Below are positions 25,571 to 40,500 of a stretch of 64,000 nt of DNA, piece after piece. The stretch comes from Kryptolebias marmoratus. Taxonomy: Eukaryota > Chordata > Actinopteri > Cyprinodontiformes > Rivulidae. Made by a program: the position numbers and the translations under genes. The stretch is taken from assembly GCF_001649575.2 (NCBI RefSeq), contig NC_051450.1:10880182-10944181 (forward strand), in the 5' to 3' direction. Every line of letters starts with the position of its first letter. The stretch's first letter is position 1. The notes beneath the pieces are model-generated. The model worked only from the letters and a program-made list of their open reading frames with translations. It did no database searches and was not told where the DNA came from.

Positions 25571-28500
25571 TTGCCGGTGTGTGTGTTGACATAAAACCAC
25601 TTCCTGTGCCATGAAACTGAAACAGAGGAAGGGGAGGAGCTAAAACTAAAGCATTCTTCCAATAAAATATCTAAAAAAAAAACACCTGCCATTTCGAAGC
25701 TCAAATCGTTAATGGTGTGGGAAATCAATATTAAAGCCACGTTGTGTTTTTTTTGTTTGTTTTTATTTGAGAATAACTACCAAGTGCTCATGATGTAGCG
25801 TAAATGTTCATACTGTGGTGACAAGTTGGTTAGAGTTTGCTTAGATACCATCTCAAGGAAACAGTGGTGAGTCAATAGGATGTCCTCTGAAGGGACGGAA
25901 ACAAAAGAAATGGTGGTGTGTGACTCACCTTGTTCCTCTCCGAGTCAACGTCCATGGAGCGAGGTCTGAGCTTGATGGGCTGATCCTTAAAGATGTTCCC
26001 AAAGCCAAACCCTTGGACCTGAAGGAGGCCAAATGACATATGGCGTAAAACAGCAAAACCAGCATTATTTTTGAACAAGTCTCCCCAGCAAAAATAATGA
26101 GTTAAGTTGTGACCCTTTTAACATTTCAAGAAAAAAAAAAAATCAAGTTATCGAGATGCATTCAATCAAACTGTAAACTGAATGATCGCTTAGGGAAGAA
26201 GTGGCGCCATCTCTAGCTTCTGTTTTTGGCAGGAAAGTGGGTAAATATGCACTGGCAATGAGTGCTCTGCTTCCCTCAGAAAAGAACAAAATCTTACAGC
26301 TGGTGTAGGATTATAAAATTCTACTTCTGATCCAAATGTTGTGCGCACAAATGCATCTCTGACTTTGACAGGTGGGGGGCGCCACAGGCAAAGACATGAA
26401 ATATTTTCTTGCTAGCACTGCAGCACTGAAACTTTTAGACACGATCATAACAGAATGCAAGGCAAATATCAGCAAAATGGTTCCTAAGGAGACTACCACA
26501 GAGATTTGTGGTAAGAACTATCAAAAATGGCTAAATGACAACAAGTGTGCACACAGAACAGCAACCCTAGACCAGTGGTTCCCAAACGTTTCAGGTTCTG
26601 ACCCACAAAATAACAGGAGAGACCTGCGACAACTATTACTGCCCTTTAAAGCATGCACACATTGCAAAACAATACGACCCAACAATAAAGTATTTTTTTA
26701 TCAATTTACGAATGCTGTTTTTTTAGCTTTTATATCAGCCATAGGAAAAATGTGCTATAAATGATTGTATTTAAATTTCTTTTGACTTCTGGAAACCCTC
26801 AATGGGAGCCTCATTCGCCTTTGTCAGAGTTGTCTACTCAGTATTGTACTTTCTGCGTCATGTTCTACTTTTAGCACTGCTGAGACACCGCTCTAGAGTT
26901 ATTCAGACTGTAAGGACAGATCGTTAACAGGAGAATCTTTAGACTGTGGAAAGCATGTATGAACAGAGACTACAGAGAAAATCGGATCCATATTCACCTC
27001 AGATTGTTTAAAAGAATTCGGTGTTGTTCGTTTCAGTAATAAAACAATGAAGAAACTCTCCTCACTAATGTGCCAAATCCCATAATCACCGTTTGAAACC
27101 ATCTAGTAGAAACCAGAAGCATACACACTTTGGAGCCAGGAGAGGGAACAACATTTTCAGAAAATGTCTAAAAAAGGCACTTTAAATATGAAATATTTCT
27201 TCTTTGTTCTGATTTATATGTGTGCAAAAGTTTTTACGCAGTTCTACTAAAATTTCAAAATAATTTTTTGTTTTTTGTTTAAAATCACTTAGGAGTGTCC
27301 TGAAATAGTAAAACTTCTCATCCATAAAGCTGAAACCAGTGAATTAAATTTATATTTGCTTAAAAAAAAAAAAATATACGAGAGATTAATAAAATGGTTG
27401 CAGTTAATTTTCTGACTTAATATTTTTATTGTAGACAACTAATAATTACCTACAACGTAGACCTGCTAACACTGTTTGTTTGTTTTTCTTATAGGAGATT
27501 AATCTATGAAGAAGAGGATAAAGATTACTGGTACTGAATTCAACATATACAGTAAAGCACTTCTCAGCTTTATTCATTTGTAACTAATTACCTTTTTAGG
27601 CTGGATTTCTGACCCTGTTTCTGACCGACTGTCAGCTCCGTCACTTTCACTGCCGGGGCTGTCCTTACCTACACACACATGCAAAATACACATATAGTGT
27701 AAAACTGCTGCAGCTGTAAATTTAAGTTCAAAACAATTCTTTCATGTTTTTTTTTTTTTTTTTGGGGGGGGGGGGGTATTGTCCTCACTTGTGCGGCTGT
27801 TGCGATGCTCCTCCTGTGATGTGGGCGTGTCCAAAGAGGCCGTGTCCGACTCTGTCTGGATCTCTTTGGTGAAATTGGAGGGAAACATCCCAATTTTCCC
27901 ATTAAGAAATCCCTCACACCAGCCCTCCTCTACCTGATCAAACGCAGACATACAATGTAACACAAGTATCCATAAAAACACTTCCACAGATACTCAGACT
28001 GATAAATATACACACAATCACAAAAGATTTACGCCTTCAGGCACAATTTACACCCTCATATGTTCCACAGAAAGCTTAAAAGGCTGGGATCAATTAAAAA
28101 TCAAGTCTCACCTCTGTAATAATCTCGATGACATCGCCTACTTTCAGCTCCAGCTCATCTTCATGCTGAGGCACGTAGCTGAACGCCGCTTTACATCTCC
28201 GTTTACGTATTTGCTCTCCTGCATCGTAAACACGCAGACACACACACACACGAGTAGAGTTCATGTGTGACCATGCTTTGATCTTATATAATGTGACATA
28301 ATAAGCTCATACAGTCACCCGTAATTCAGACCATACAGTAAGAGAGCAGATGTAATTAAAGTCCCTCATGGTTAAAGCTGACCTCTGACCTCTCAGTGAG
28401 ACAGAGAGTCTAAACATGGCTGACCCCAAAACACTTCCTACCGGCCTCGTAGTCGTTTGCTGCCCACTCGTTACACTTGACTCATGTCACTCTTGAAAAA

Positions 28501-31500
28501 ACCCTGCAGTTTCTGCTTCTGTCCACAAGGTGTCCCTCTTTAATTAGAGTGGATCACATGAGCCACAATGTGCTGTGTGTGTAGGAGTGTGTTTCAACAG
28601 CTACAACTTTCAATCAGAAAACAAAAAAAGATGCTTATATTCAAAAATTCTATGCTTCAGTTTACTAGTTTTATTGGTTATAGTTTATTAACTGAGTAAA
28701 GATAAATAGATGAGGCAACATTCATGGCCTTTTAATGAAAACGCCCAGAGTAAAAGAGGTATTTTGCATCTACTTGTACGATTTCTTGGCGTCTTTGTTT
28801 ATTCTGTATAATTATGTGGCTTTGTGGTTATTCTGCACTTTGTTTTTCTGGTTGCTTGGTATCTATTCTTATAGCTCTTTTTTTCCATTTTTTTTTGTAT
28901 CGTCACTTTGAATCTTGTCATTTTTCGTCTTTTATTGGTTATTTGGATTTGTTGTCAGCTGGTTGAGATGCTTTATTTGTTAATTATTTGGTATTTGTGA
29001 TTTTACATCCCAGTTCATTTTTTTATCTTTTTGTGGCTGTTTTGTATCTCTTGACAATCAAAGTTTTTTTTATTTTATTTTATTTCATTATTTTCACAAA
29101 ATTCTGTAAGTTTTGTTGTCATTTTGAGTCTTTTTGATAATGTAGCACACTTTTTGGTGTATTAATGCTATTACTGCAACTTCAACGTCTAAAAATGCTC
29201 TATGACTTGGCCATGTTTCATCTTTTTGTCACTTTTTAAAGTTTGTTTCATGTCCATTATTAGTTACTTTTTAAAACATAATTCCTGTAGTCATGTCTTC
29301 ATACACTGCATTACGTTTCCGATTTTTTTGTGATTGTGGTTTGTATCACTTAGCTGTTGTTCTACGTCTTTTAAAGTCGCGTTGTATCTATGCCATAAGA
29401 TTTTATGCATTTTAAAGTACTTTATGGCTATTCCATGTAAATAAGTGGAACTGAGTGTGAAGTTTGATTTGATTTTTGTTTCTCTTTAAAGGTGTTCACA
29501 CGTGTGTAACAATATTAATTCACAGGAGTGTTATTAAATTCATTTTGCATCTCTTTTTGCCCATTCCTTACAGGTTAGAGTTACTTGATGCAAAAGCCTG
29601 ACCAATAAAAACTGCTGATTAATAGTAATACACCATGATCTCCTCTGTCCAGACTCAAACCCTGAGTATTCAGTCGTTGTGTAGTGTCTGTCAGCAGCAG
29701 AATGGTGAGCAACACTTGACCCAAATCCTTCCTTGCACTAATAGGATCTGTGAGCCTGAAGACTTCAGGTTACCTAATAATCACAGTTTATAAATATGTG
29801 AGACAGCGAGCGACGGAGCTGAGTACCTTTCTTGCCGGATCGGATGGTCGGGTCTGACACGGGGCTGGCCCTGCCATTGGAAAGCTCAGACTTGAGTATG
29901 CCAGCCTGTCCGCCGTCCCTCTTCCCGTCTTTCTTTATCTCCTGCAGAGAGAGGCAGAAGGAAAGCTATGAACATGTCTGGAAGTAGAGGTGAAGAAGGG
30001 TTGTGGGAGGAGTAGAAAACAGCAGATTCAAGTGAGAATATTTTGGTAACAAAAAGAAATGAGGTGAGAATGAGACCAGATGGGATTTACTGGATAACAG
30101 AGTGCTATAGCTGCAAAATGTAGCCATATAAATAAACTATACATTTTTTTTATTTAAACAGACTTCACTAACTAGGTAACTTTGCTAAACAGACAACAGC
30201 AGCCTGTTTCTCATGTGACTTTCATTCACGTAACAAATCACAAGACGGCGTGCAAAACTGATCAAGAAACCCAGAGGAAGGCGAGCGTACAAATGCACTG
30301 AAACAGAAGACTCTACAAGCAGGCAAAAAGCGAACAGGGGGATCCACAGAGTTCCAGGAAATAAAGACACGATGGTTCACATCTTCCCACCACATTCATC
30401 ATGACACTGTTTCGTAAGCCCTGGCCTGTGGCGAACGCAGCTCAGTGAAGCAGACGGACCCGGGTACACTGACTCACCCCTCATACACACTCGGGCTGTG
30501 AATCGCCTGGTGCGGCGTGAAGGCCTTACTGAGCCTCTAAGATCTAAAAATATTGACACAAGATGCTTTCTCAAAGAACAGCTGAGGATTATTTGAGGCT
30601 AGGAGACATTTTTGGACCTGGGTAAGAACGCAACATTGAGGTCAGTAGAATTTTTTTTGCATAAAATAGAGTCTTCGTCAATCTGCAAGCCACATGTTCA
30701 GGAGTCTGCTGAGAAGTGATCCAGGCTTCCCATGGTTAAAAAGCCAATTATAATCTGACATATGGTTTGGTTTGTATGCTGCTCTTCCAACAGGAAGTGG
30801 CAAATTAGGACGTAAAGGACTGAACAGAAACTGTCTCCTTCAAAACATTGGTTTATTTCTTTATTTATTTATTTTTCTGAATGAAAATCACCAACGTTAG
30901 CTTTTTCTGTTTTCATCCACAGTGCTTATCTGCAATTATAGTCAAGGCAGTTCGTGTTGTCTACAAAACCAGAAGGCGAAGGTGGCTGCCCCCGTTAGAT
31001 CCAGCTCAGAGTGCTCTGATTGGTCAGCTCCAAAGGCCTGAACAGACACCACTAAACCTTCTGCTTAAATTCAAAATCTGAGAAAGCATTTTATTGAATA
31101 AAAGCCTTAGAGTGCTTGATGAATTAAAATTCTCACTATACACAGTATATTTTATATTATTATAAAATACACTTAGCACAAAAAATAAGGACATTTGTGA
31201 TTGGTTGATTTATTATTTGTTGTAAAATGCTGTTGGCAATAAATCTGATACAGTTAGAAAGCCTGTTTATTACCATAAATGGTCCCACATTTGCAAGGAA
31301 AATGCATTTGTGAATTGAGCAGCAGAGTTGAATGCGTGGATTGCCAATACCAAACAGCTAATTCTGCAATGGGCTCTTGTTTTGGTACCTCAGGTGCTGA
31401 CAATCAGGTGCCCGATTGGCTGTCAGTAATCTCTGACGACAGAGGTCAGGTGAAAAGCTAACTTAGGCTAATGACGCTAACACTGCTCCTGCACAAACAG

Positions 31501-34500
31501 ACAATGGTTCTGCAGACTAAAAACATGACTGCCAGCTACATATTCTGAAGCCACTGCAAAGAAAGAAACTCACATTCATTCAGAAATTCACACACACACC
31601 CACACACACTGACATACATGCTGAAAACATCACACTTTTAGGTTAGAGTCTAGCCAGCCCACATTAATACCTCCAGCAGCCATTTGTTTGCCTACACCTC
31701 TTTTAATGTTATCAGAAGTGATGGGGAGGCAGTGCTGACATGGGATGGCTTTTTGAAAAGAAATTAAATATAAATGGAGTACAAATATAAACTGCCTGAG
31801 TTTAAATAATTAATACTGTCTGTGGAAATAAGGAAAACACAAAAGGCTAATTGCGCTGCGCTTGGCTGCAACATGGGCTACATTCATGCAATTCCTGCAG
31901 GGACATGGAGGTAGCCGGGAGTTAAAGGAAGCCCAGCTGAAAAGAGAAGAGGAAGAGAACGTGATTCACCGTATCTGAGCAGGAAACACCTGGATCGTGT
32001 ACACTGCCGTGTTCAGTCACTGTGTTTGTGATTGTAAAAAGCCTGATGGCAACTATGCAGTTTACGCTTCACCGCTTTCAATGCTAAACACGTGTCCCTT
32101 AGATCTCTGACCTTTTCTCTACATTGCAAAACGGGACAGTGAAGCAGTAAACTGTGCAGGACATGCAGGATTAGTATTGGAAACAATCTGACAAAGAGTC
32201 AAGGACCTGGAGAGACAAAGCTGATGCTTGTGCAAAACAAAATGCATCTTGTTTTGACAGCGACACAAATTCTTACTTCCTCTCTTTTTAATTCATTCCT
32301 TCTTTTGAGCACAACTCTGACGTCTGTTCTCCATATACTACAACCTTGGAATGTATTCAAAGCTGAATTACTATTGTCAAACTTTAAATGTATTTTTCCT
32401 TTTTTTAGTTAAATAACACATGCACAATATACAAACACTGAGAGAAAACATTGATTGTAAACTTATTGAATTTTTTTTATTTATATAATTTACCACTACA
32501 TTTTCAAACCATGATCATATATTTTTTTAATTAAAACCTATAGGATTTCACCCATTGGTGAAGACAGTACCTCACACTTCTGATTACTTTGAATGCATTT
32601 TTCTAGACATAATAAATGGATAGTTCAAATCTTTAAAGTGAGATTCTGTGAAAATTTCATGGTTAATTATATTTGTTTTTCTTTGAGCAGCATCAGGTTG
32701 GAAGAATAAAGATCAGTTCTCACCAGACTGATGAGCTAGCTGCTAGTCGGAGCTGTTTGTGGGTTTGTATGAGCTGAGTCTGCCTTCACTTTCAACGCAT
32801 TTCTTATCAGATAACGCATTAATGATAGCAGCTTATTTAAAAAAAAAGAAAAAAAAACAGTGGTAAATTTCATGAACAGGATGTTGTTCAGCTCTGTAAG
32901 AGACTATTGGGACATAAATGAGAGACTCGCCTAATTTAAGCTATGCGTTTTTTTAAAAAGTCAGATGTGCAGCGCTAATTAGGAGATCCCTAACTTCTTA
33001 GAAACAAAAGCTGAACAAAAAAAAAACGCTTAGCTTGGACATATTTAGGAAACTTAATTGTAAAAACAAATAAAAAGTAAAAAAAAAAGAAAGGAAAAAG
33101 TTTCTGAAGAGCAGCAGTTGATAACTGCTTGTAGGCGGTAAATCGAAATATTTGACAGGGCTGAGCACACTGAGCGTTTCCCGTGTGACTTATGTGGTTT
33201 TTAGATACGTGTGTGCAGCTTGTTGATCAAGTTGCTGATAGTTACTGATAAAGGTTACCGCAAAAGCATCACGAACTGGAAAAAAGCGACTCAAAGTGGC
33301 GTTTGAAGATTGAGATCTAAAGGAATCTAAAGCTGCTTCTGAGCTAAATGACTTAACTGATCACATTAAGCATATCCGCAGTCAGCTGATGCTTCTCGCT
33401 TCCATTTGTAGGAGACAAAAAAACATTTCTGCTACCAGTGACTTTAAGTTATAAATTCCTGTAGTAGCTGGATGGGGCTACATACATGCTATAACACTGA
33501 GCGACCTCTTTATCCCGTATGTCCACATCCCCCACTTCCTACAAACACACACACATTCATCAGCCCCTGCAAAGAGTAATGCCACTGATTCCCATCACTG
33601 CAGCCTTATGACGGACCAGTCTAGCATTGCAGCATTACTCACGGCTTCCCTCTGCCTTTTTTCTCTTTCACACACACACACAGAAACACACACAGCTACC
33701 ACACACGGGCTTCACACACTCATTGTCTGGCTCTGCTGTGACAGTCAGTCAGCACAAATGCAGCCCCGGCTGCTCCGCAAACAAACCTGACAAAAGGCGG
33801 ACCTCTTGTCAAAATGTGTCCTGTTGACCTCAGCTTGTGGCTCTGTTCAACTTCTCCTGTTGAGACAGACGATACTTCCCTCTTCTCGTTGCTACAAACT
33901 AACCGTCTCCGGAGGTTTCTGAAACAGTTAGTTAGTTTTGATTCTTCAGACCGATTCGATCCTGAAGCGCAAATCTCTGCCCAGTTTCCTCTGAGCTGTC
34001 TGACTGAAGAACATTGGACCAAAACTGAGTAATCCCAGGTACTTTATCACATTGCAATAAGAAAAGATGATCTCTGTGTCTTAAAAGCAAGAAAGCTATT
34101 AAATCTGTTTATTGCTTTGTCTAAAACCTGGTCAAAACACCTTCTCAAAATATCTGAACCACATTGACATTTCCTTTTTAATTACACCCTTTAAGATGTG
34201 ATCAAAATACGCTGAAACCTTTTATGAAGCTTTTGTTTTATCGAAGTGGGAGCAGCATTCCCAAATATGATAAACTGCCTCTTTAATCAGTACTGGTTGT
34301 GCTTTAAATAAGTCAAATATGTCAAGTTGTAAAAAAAAAAAAAAAAAAAAAAAATGAAAGATTGCTCAGTCTCTACAGCCAGTGTTTGTCTCCACTTGAG
34401 GCTGACAGCTGAAGGCTACAGTAATCTCCTTGGATACCTAAATATGCAGCCGTTTTTTTGTTGTGTTTGTTTCTGCTGGAGTCCATTGGAGGGGATTTAT

Positions 34501-37500
34501 GAGTGCATAAAAAAGAGAGCATAATTCTGGTTCGGTTGCACTTAACTTTATCTTTCTTTAAATCGTTCCTAAAGAGTATTCCTAAATTTGATGAGTGTCA
34601 CCTGTTTGTTCAAATTCCTTTGAGCAAATCATTACAGCTCTCATAAACCAGGAAAACTTTGAAGAGAATCTTCGTAGCTACTAAGCACTTGGAGGAAATG
34701 TTCACCTCAAATCGTTCAAAACTAAGAGTAAATAATATCTTTTATATTTTATTATACATATTTCTTGAAACAGTTAATAGCACATCAAATAACACATTTC
34801 CGATGAAACTGCTGCTTTAACTTGTGGTCAAAAGTCTTACATTCATACATCATTATAAGTTTTTTATATGAATAGATGAGAGATAATGTTAAAGACAAAC
34901 ACCCGATTCAAACACAAACTACTTACTAAAACTACATGACCATCAGGCTTTCATACGCCTTAAAATAAATCCTTAAGCTCACTGGCGAACAGAACAAATT
35001 TAAAGTCTATTTTTTACACCTGAAGTTAACAATGGTAGTGAAAACATTACTGAATGGTGCCAGTGGGTTTTGTGACAATGACCACTGAGACAAGATACAA
35101 AGTGAAACTGTTGCACTGCGCTGAAAAGTTGTCTGCTTACATTAATTATTTAAGTCAACAGCTGATTTAACTAAATGTATTTTTTTATACTGAAAATAAC
35201 GAAGAAGCATGAAAACATAATAAAGGACAAAAATGCCTGGTGCTTATGTTTTAACAACAATAAAACTAGTAATTCTTTCTCTGATTTTACATTATGTTAC
35301 AAGACTGTAGTTGACATTTGAAAGGGTCTTAAATTCAATATGTTTTTCCAAAAAACAAACTAAGTACCTTCACCTTCCAAAACCTAACACTGCTGTTGCT
35401 GAAAATAAAAAATAAATAATTAAAATGAGGGTAAAAATAGGTTTAAGTACTTTAGTTCCATAAAACGTAACATTGTCTAAGAAGGCAGAAATTTAAAATA
35501 TAAGGCTCCTGGTTGGTACTTAAAAATAAAAAAGTATAAAATTGCACCGCACCAAATGTGTTCGCGTTTCCTGTAAACATACTTGAGCTTCTCTTATTCA
35601 GCAGCCGCAGCTATTTTTAACAAGAATTTATCAACAAAGAAATCATTGTTAAGCTGTAGGAAAGGTTTGAAACTGCAGCTTCGCGTCTGAGATCAGTTTT
35701 AGACATTTCTTTAATCTTAATTTCTATTCTCCATTTTTTCTCGCTTTGGGTTTTCTTTTTTTGACTTTTTTGGGGCCTTTTATTTAAGTGTAGGCCTCAC
35801 AACTATGTGGTTAGGATTAGGAACACAATCACCAGGTTTGCTTTATGAACTAAAACTAGTTGCCTACTGTATGCGCAATGGTGTGCAAAGATATTAAGTG
35901 AAAATTCTCGTACATTTTTTTTTTTTTTTTTTTACAAATTTGTGTCTCCAACTAGTCGCCTAAGTCCACATCGAGATCCCACGAGGTATTAGATTTAACT
36001 TCCAACGGTGAAGTCAGTCTCAGGTTTTATTATAATGTTTCTTACATTTTATTTCAAAGCTTAACACGTAGCAGTTGTAACCCTGAATGCAACTTAAGGA
36101 CTAATTTTTGTTGGTGACCTGCTTCACTGGATGACAGATGCAAAAAAGAGTTCCTCCTTGTTTGAAGTTCTGCACATTTTTTAAAAAAAAAAGTGATTTT
36201 TTTTTTTTATTTAAAAGTTGGGTTTTGTTGGGTTTGACATATTTAACTGTCACATAAACATAAACAGCAGTCAGGCTGGAGAGGAAGAGAGGAAGTCTGA
36301 CGGCAAGTAAAGCTACAAATTACTCAATGCACGGGTCACAGAAAAGATTAAAATTTTCAATCTTAAACTACTCAAACTTGGACAAACTTGTATTGGTTTA
36401 GTCGGTGCTGTACTTTGGGGGGTTTAAATAACGTTTTTCTTGCGTCAGTCATTTGATTTGGGGTTTTTTTTCTCCTAACTAAAAGCTATCTATGTTTGTC
36501 TCATTGCATGAAAAGTGGCTCCACATGCGTCATTTTGCCGATGAGCTGATTCTGTCTGTGGTTATGTCTCACTGACCAGATAACCAGCTTCTTACATTGC
36601 TTTGGTAAGATTCAAAAATAGGATGCGTTTATTTGTTCGCTATGGTTTTCAACCCTTTGGCGGCCAAAGGTGATCAGTGTGGCAACACAGGCGTTTTTCA
36701 CTTAAAAAGACAGTGATAAATAAATTATCAATGCATAAGCGACACAATGCAGTATCTAAAAATATCCCGAATTAAGAATCCCCTGAACTGCAATAAAGAC
36801 GCCCGTGTTAGGAGTAAATGTTAGTTTGGTTTGCAGCCTTTTTCCCACTTCCTGCTTTTCCAAACTGAGAGCTTGCTGCGGTCAGGAAGATTGCTCATGT
36901 TTTTCACACAACACCACTCAAAAATCAGTAACCATATACATGTAATTTAAACAAAAGTAACAAAAAAGAGACAAAATAATCCTTTATTATTCAGTCTAGG
37001 GACAAATCAAAACAGTAACAGCTGCTTTCAGAATGGGACTGAGGGTTTTATGAATGGTTTGATGAGTCTGAAAATTATATGCTGTTCACATCTGCTCTCC
37101 AACATTCAAATAACAGCACTTCAGTAAAACATTTACAGGGTTTTATAAGTAATCTCCCCTCATTTGCATGTTTTATTTGAAGATTAAACAGTATGGGCAC
37201 TGTGCAAAAGAGAAAATGGACTGGAAGACTGCATGATTTCAACGCAAACATAAAATCTGAATTTCTTTGTATGTCCATGATTTTCTCTCAGTCAATTAAA
37301 GGAACACTGAAAGTCTGAGAGATGTGAGAAGTGTCATTATGCCGCACTAAAAATACAGACGGGAACTCACACAAATGCCACAAGGATCTGTTTGTTTCTG
37401 TGGCTGTATGTGAAGGATCTTCTTTGGGCTGGCACAAAAAGGGAGGGGAAAAAAAACAAAAAAACTTTACTTACTCGGACAAAGTTATCAGGGAAAAGCC

Positions 37501-40500
37501 CCCTGCGTCCGCCCAGCTCGCCCTCCCACCAGCCTCCATCATCCCGCTGTATGTTCCTGATGATGTCGCCCACTGTCAGGGTCAACTCATCGTCCTGCTG
37601 AGCCTCATAGTCGAACTCCACCACGGCCTCCACTAGAGAACAAGAGAAAGAGTTCGAGTTAGCCACATTAGAGCCGCGTGCTTCTAAATTCTCTGTATCA
37701 AAGTTTAGCATCTGATAATTCTGCAGCTTTTATTTATTGATTCAAGTTAAAGTTAAAGGAACGCATGCAAACCACTGAAAGTTATATTAGAGCAGGGTTA
37801 CACAATGTGCTTTGAAAATTCCCATACAAGGGTTCTTGTAAGTTTTAATTTCATTTCAGTTATCTTTAGCATTTCCTCTTTTTGCTTGTGTTTGCATTGT
37901 TCCCATTTTCAAAAAAGGGCTTCTTTAATTAGTCTATACTGTATCTGTCTTTTCCACAAACGCAGTGCTATAAATGAGACTTAATAGATGAGAAACACAT
38001 CTGACAGCCAGAGCATTTCAAGACAAAGATAAGTCAACCCACACTTTTTTCTTTTTTTTTTTTGTTCTCTTTCACATTCTGGCAATCTCATTATAAAGCT
38101 GTCTGCTTTAAAATATGTAGAAGTAAAAAAAAAAATTAAAAATGAGTCTTATAAAATTGAATTATATTTTAAAAGTTTGTCCTTGAACTAGATGAAAAAT
38201 AAATATGTAAATCTGCCACGTGGGGTAGCTGCAGTACTAGCATCTGGCTATCGCTAACTCATTTTATTAGCTAGTTTGTTTACAGAACTGGATTTTCTGG
38301 AAATCTACACCTACATGCAATTGATAAGTACACCACAAACCTTAGTTTAATGGTTGGTCATACTGTAATTCTTTAAGCTGTTTGCAAAAGAAAAGAACTA
38401 AATGAATAATAATTATAATAATAATCAAATATAGGACAAAACCAAGAAAAAAAGTTTAGTTGCTTTGTTTTAAAATGATTAGGATTTGCCATGTCATGGA
38501 TGATTAAGAATCTACAAAAAAGGCTAAAAGGACTATTTGGAAAGGCAAAATATTTCTGGAAGTTTCCAGCGCTCAAACCAGTACCTCACTGAGCATCGAC
38601 TGATGGCAACCAGTTGGCGAACGGCATTTGCGAGGACATTTACGAAAAGTCTTGGCGTGATCAACGAAATTAAGTGCACAGCCTAGAATACAGCTTTGCA
38701 AGCCACACACATAAAAACAGGCTGTTATTTTAAAATTTGCCATGCAAAACGAGGACATGTGACTCGCTGGTGGCTTGGTTGCAAACGCTTCGAATTCACT
38801 GTGACTGCAACTGAAAATCTGCAAATTTTAAGCCGCTGTGTAATCTCCAACAGTTGCAGCCCGGTGAGATACTGGTTTAATTGCGCTGATGGTGACTGAG
38901 AACGAAGACTTTTACTACGGAGTAGAAACTGCTGATGAAGAAAGTTTCCACATCCATGCGTGAGCTTCATCCCTCGTCGTACATACCACCAGGTTTTGTT
39001 TGTCTTTTGTCACCACGTCGTGCTTAATTTTCACTGTGTGGGCGCCTTGACATGTCAAGTTCAGGTTTGTTCCTGTTATTCTCTGTCTGCGTTTTAAACG
39101 TAAGATTTATGAACTTCCTTCAGTTGCATCATCTTTATCTTTTTCAGAGATTAATGTTTACACAAAAGGAGGCTGTTAAGGTCACCTTTCATATATCCCC
39201 AGATGGAAATCCTTAACGCATTAAGATGAGACGCTGTGTTAAAGGAAGCTTTACTTGAGTGAACTTCAAATGCACCCCTTTGAAATAAATGACATTCGTC
39301 TCAAAATCTCCGGGGATGTTGCTCCTGATGTTCCAATTTACGCCCCATTGTGCTACTTCTTGCTTCCTCCAAACATGTCAGCAGCGTGGCACGGAGTTTA
39401 TGTTACAAGGTGATTCACAAGAACACAATTAGGAGATTATCCATCTTGCGAGGCTTCAGGCTATGTGTGGCCAAGGCACAGTTGGTTAGATCAGTCAGCC
39501 TGCTGAGCTGGAAACTACAGAATTTGGGAGAGCATTTCTTCACTTAAGGAAGAGCAACACCCTATAAAATAAATGCTCTTGTTCCTTTTTTGACTGTCTT
39601 TAAAAAAAAAAAACAGTGACATTAACCAACTTCCTTCACATGACCTTTCCCAAACAGCTTTTAACATGTGTAGCAAACCCTCTGGAGTGTGGAGATAAAA
39701 GTCAAGACTGAAAAGCTGACATGGAACACAGAGCTGCAACATATTATGATTAGTCAAACACAAGACGTTAAAATCAACAAACATTATCCCTGTTTAGACA
39801 TTCAATTTCACACACATGTGAAGCATTACAGCCACTCAATTCTACTTATCCTTAAACACCTTTATGCTAATTGCATAATATATATATAGAGTACTAAAGG
39901 CAGAATAATTGTTTTGAGTCACTGGAGTTTGAATATAGAAAATCTGTGATGAACGCATTGATGAAATAAGACAAAGCAGTTGTGACTGGAGTTAAATGAA
40001 TCGTGGGAGCAGTCAGAGTAACCACCATCTGTTAAAGGATACTGATGTAGTGAGGAAAAAGTTAAAGCCCCTGAAAGGAACAAAAAGTTCCTGTTTGAAG
40101 ACAGACGTAAAAGTGGCCAAAATATGCAACAATAAAGGCCTAGCATTCGTCATCACCAACTACCTTTCATGTCAGCGTTTAAGCTGAGATCATTTTATGC
40201 TGAAAAATGACAAAGTTATAGCTGTTTTGACTGACCCATTTTTGTGTTTGCTAAGGCTGATTAGCTATGGCAGCTATCTTAAAATTGATTGACTTCAAAG
40301 GGTCATAAGTTGTAGATGTACATCCACTGATTACTTTCATCTATTCAGTGATTTGATGATACTCAGCTAATAGCACACCAAATTTGATCTCATTATCTGT
40401 AAAATAGATACAGTTGAGTCTGACTATCAATTCCAAAGTTTTACCCATAATCTTGTGTGATCTGTTAGCCCTTGGAGTATGTGTTGGGAATCACTCTCAG

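Noticed and set aside
25373..25740. Minus-strand ORFs with Thr-His runs
   Set aside because: Translation of a (GT)n microsatellite inside SH3KBP1 intron 7.
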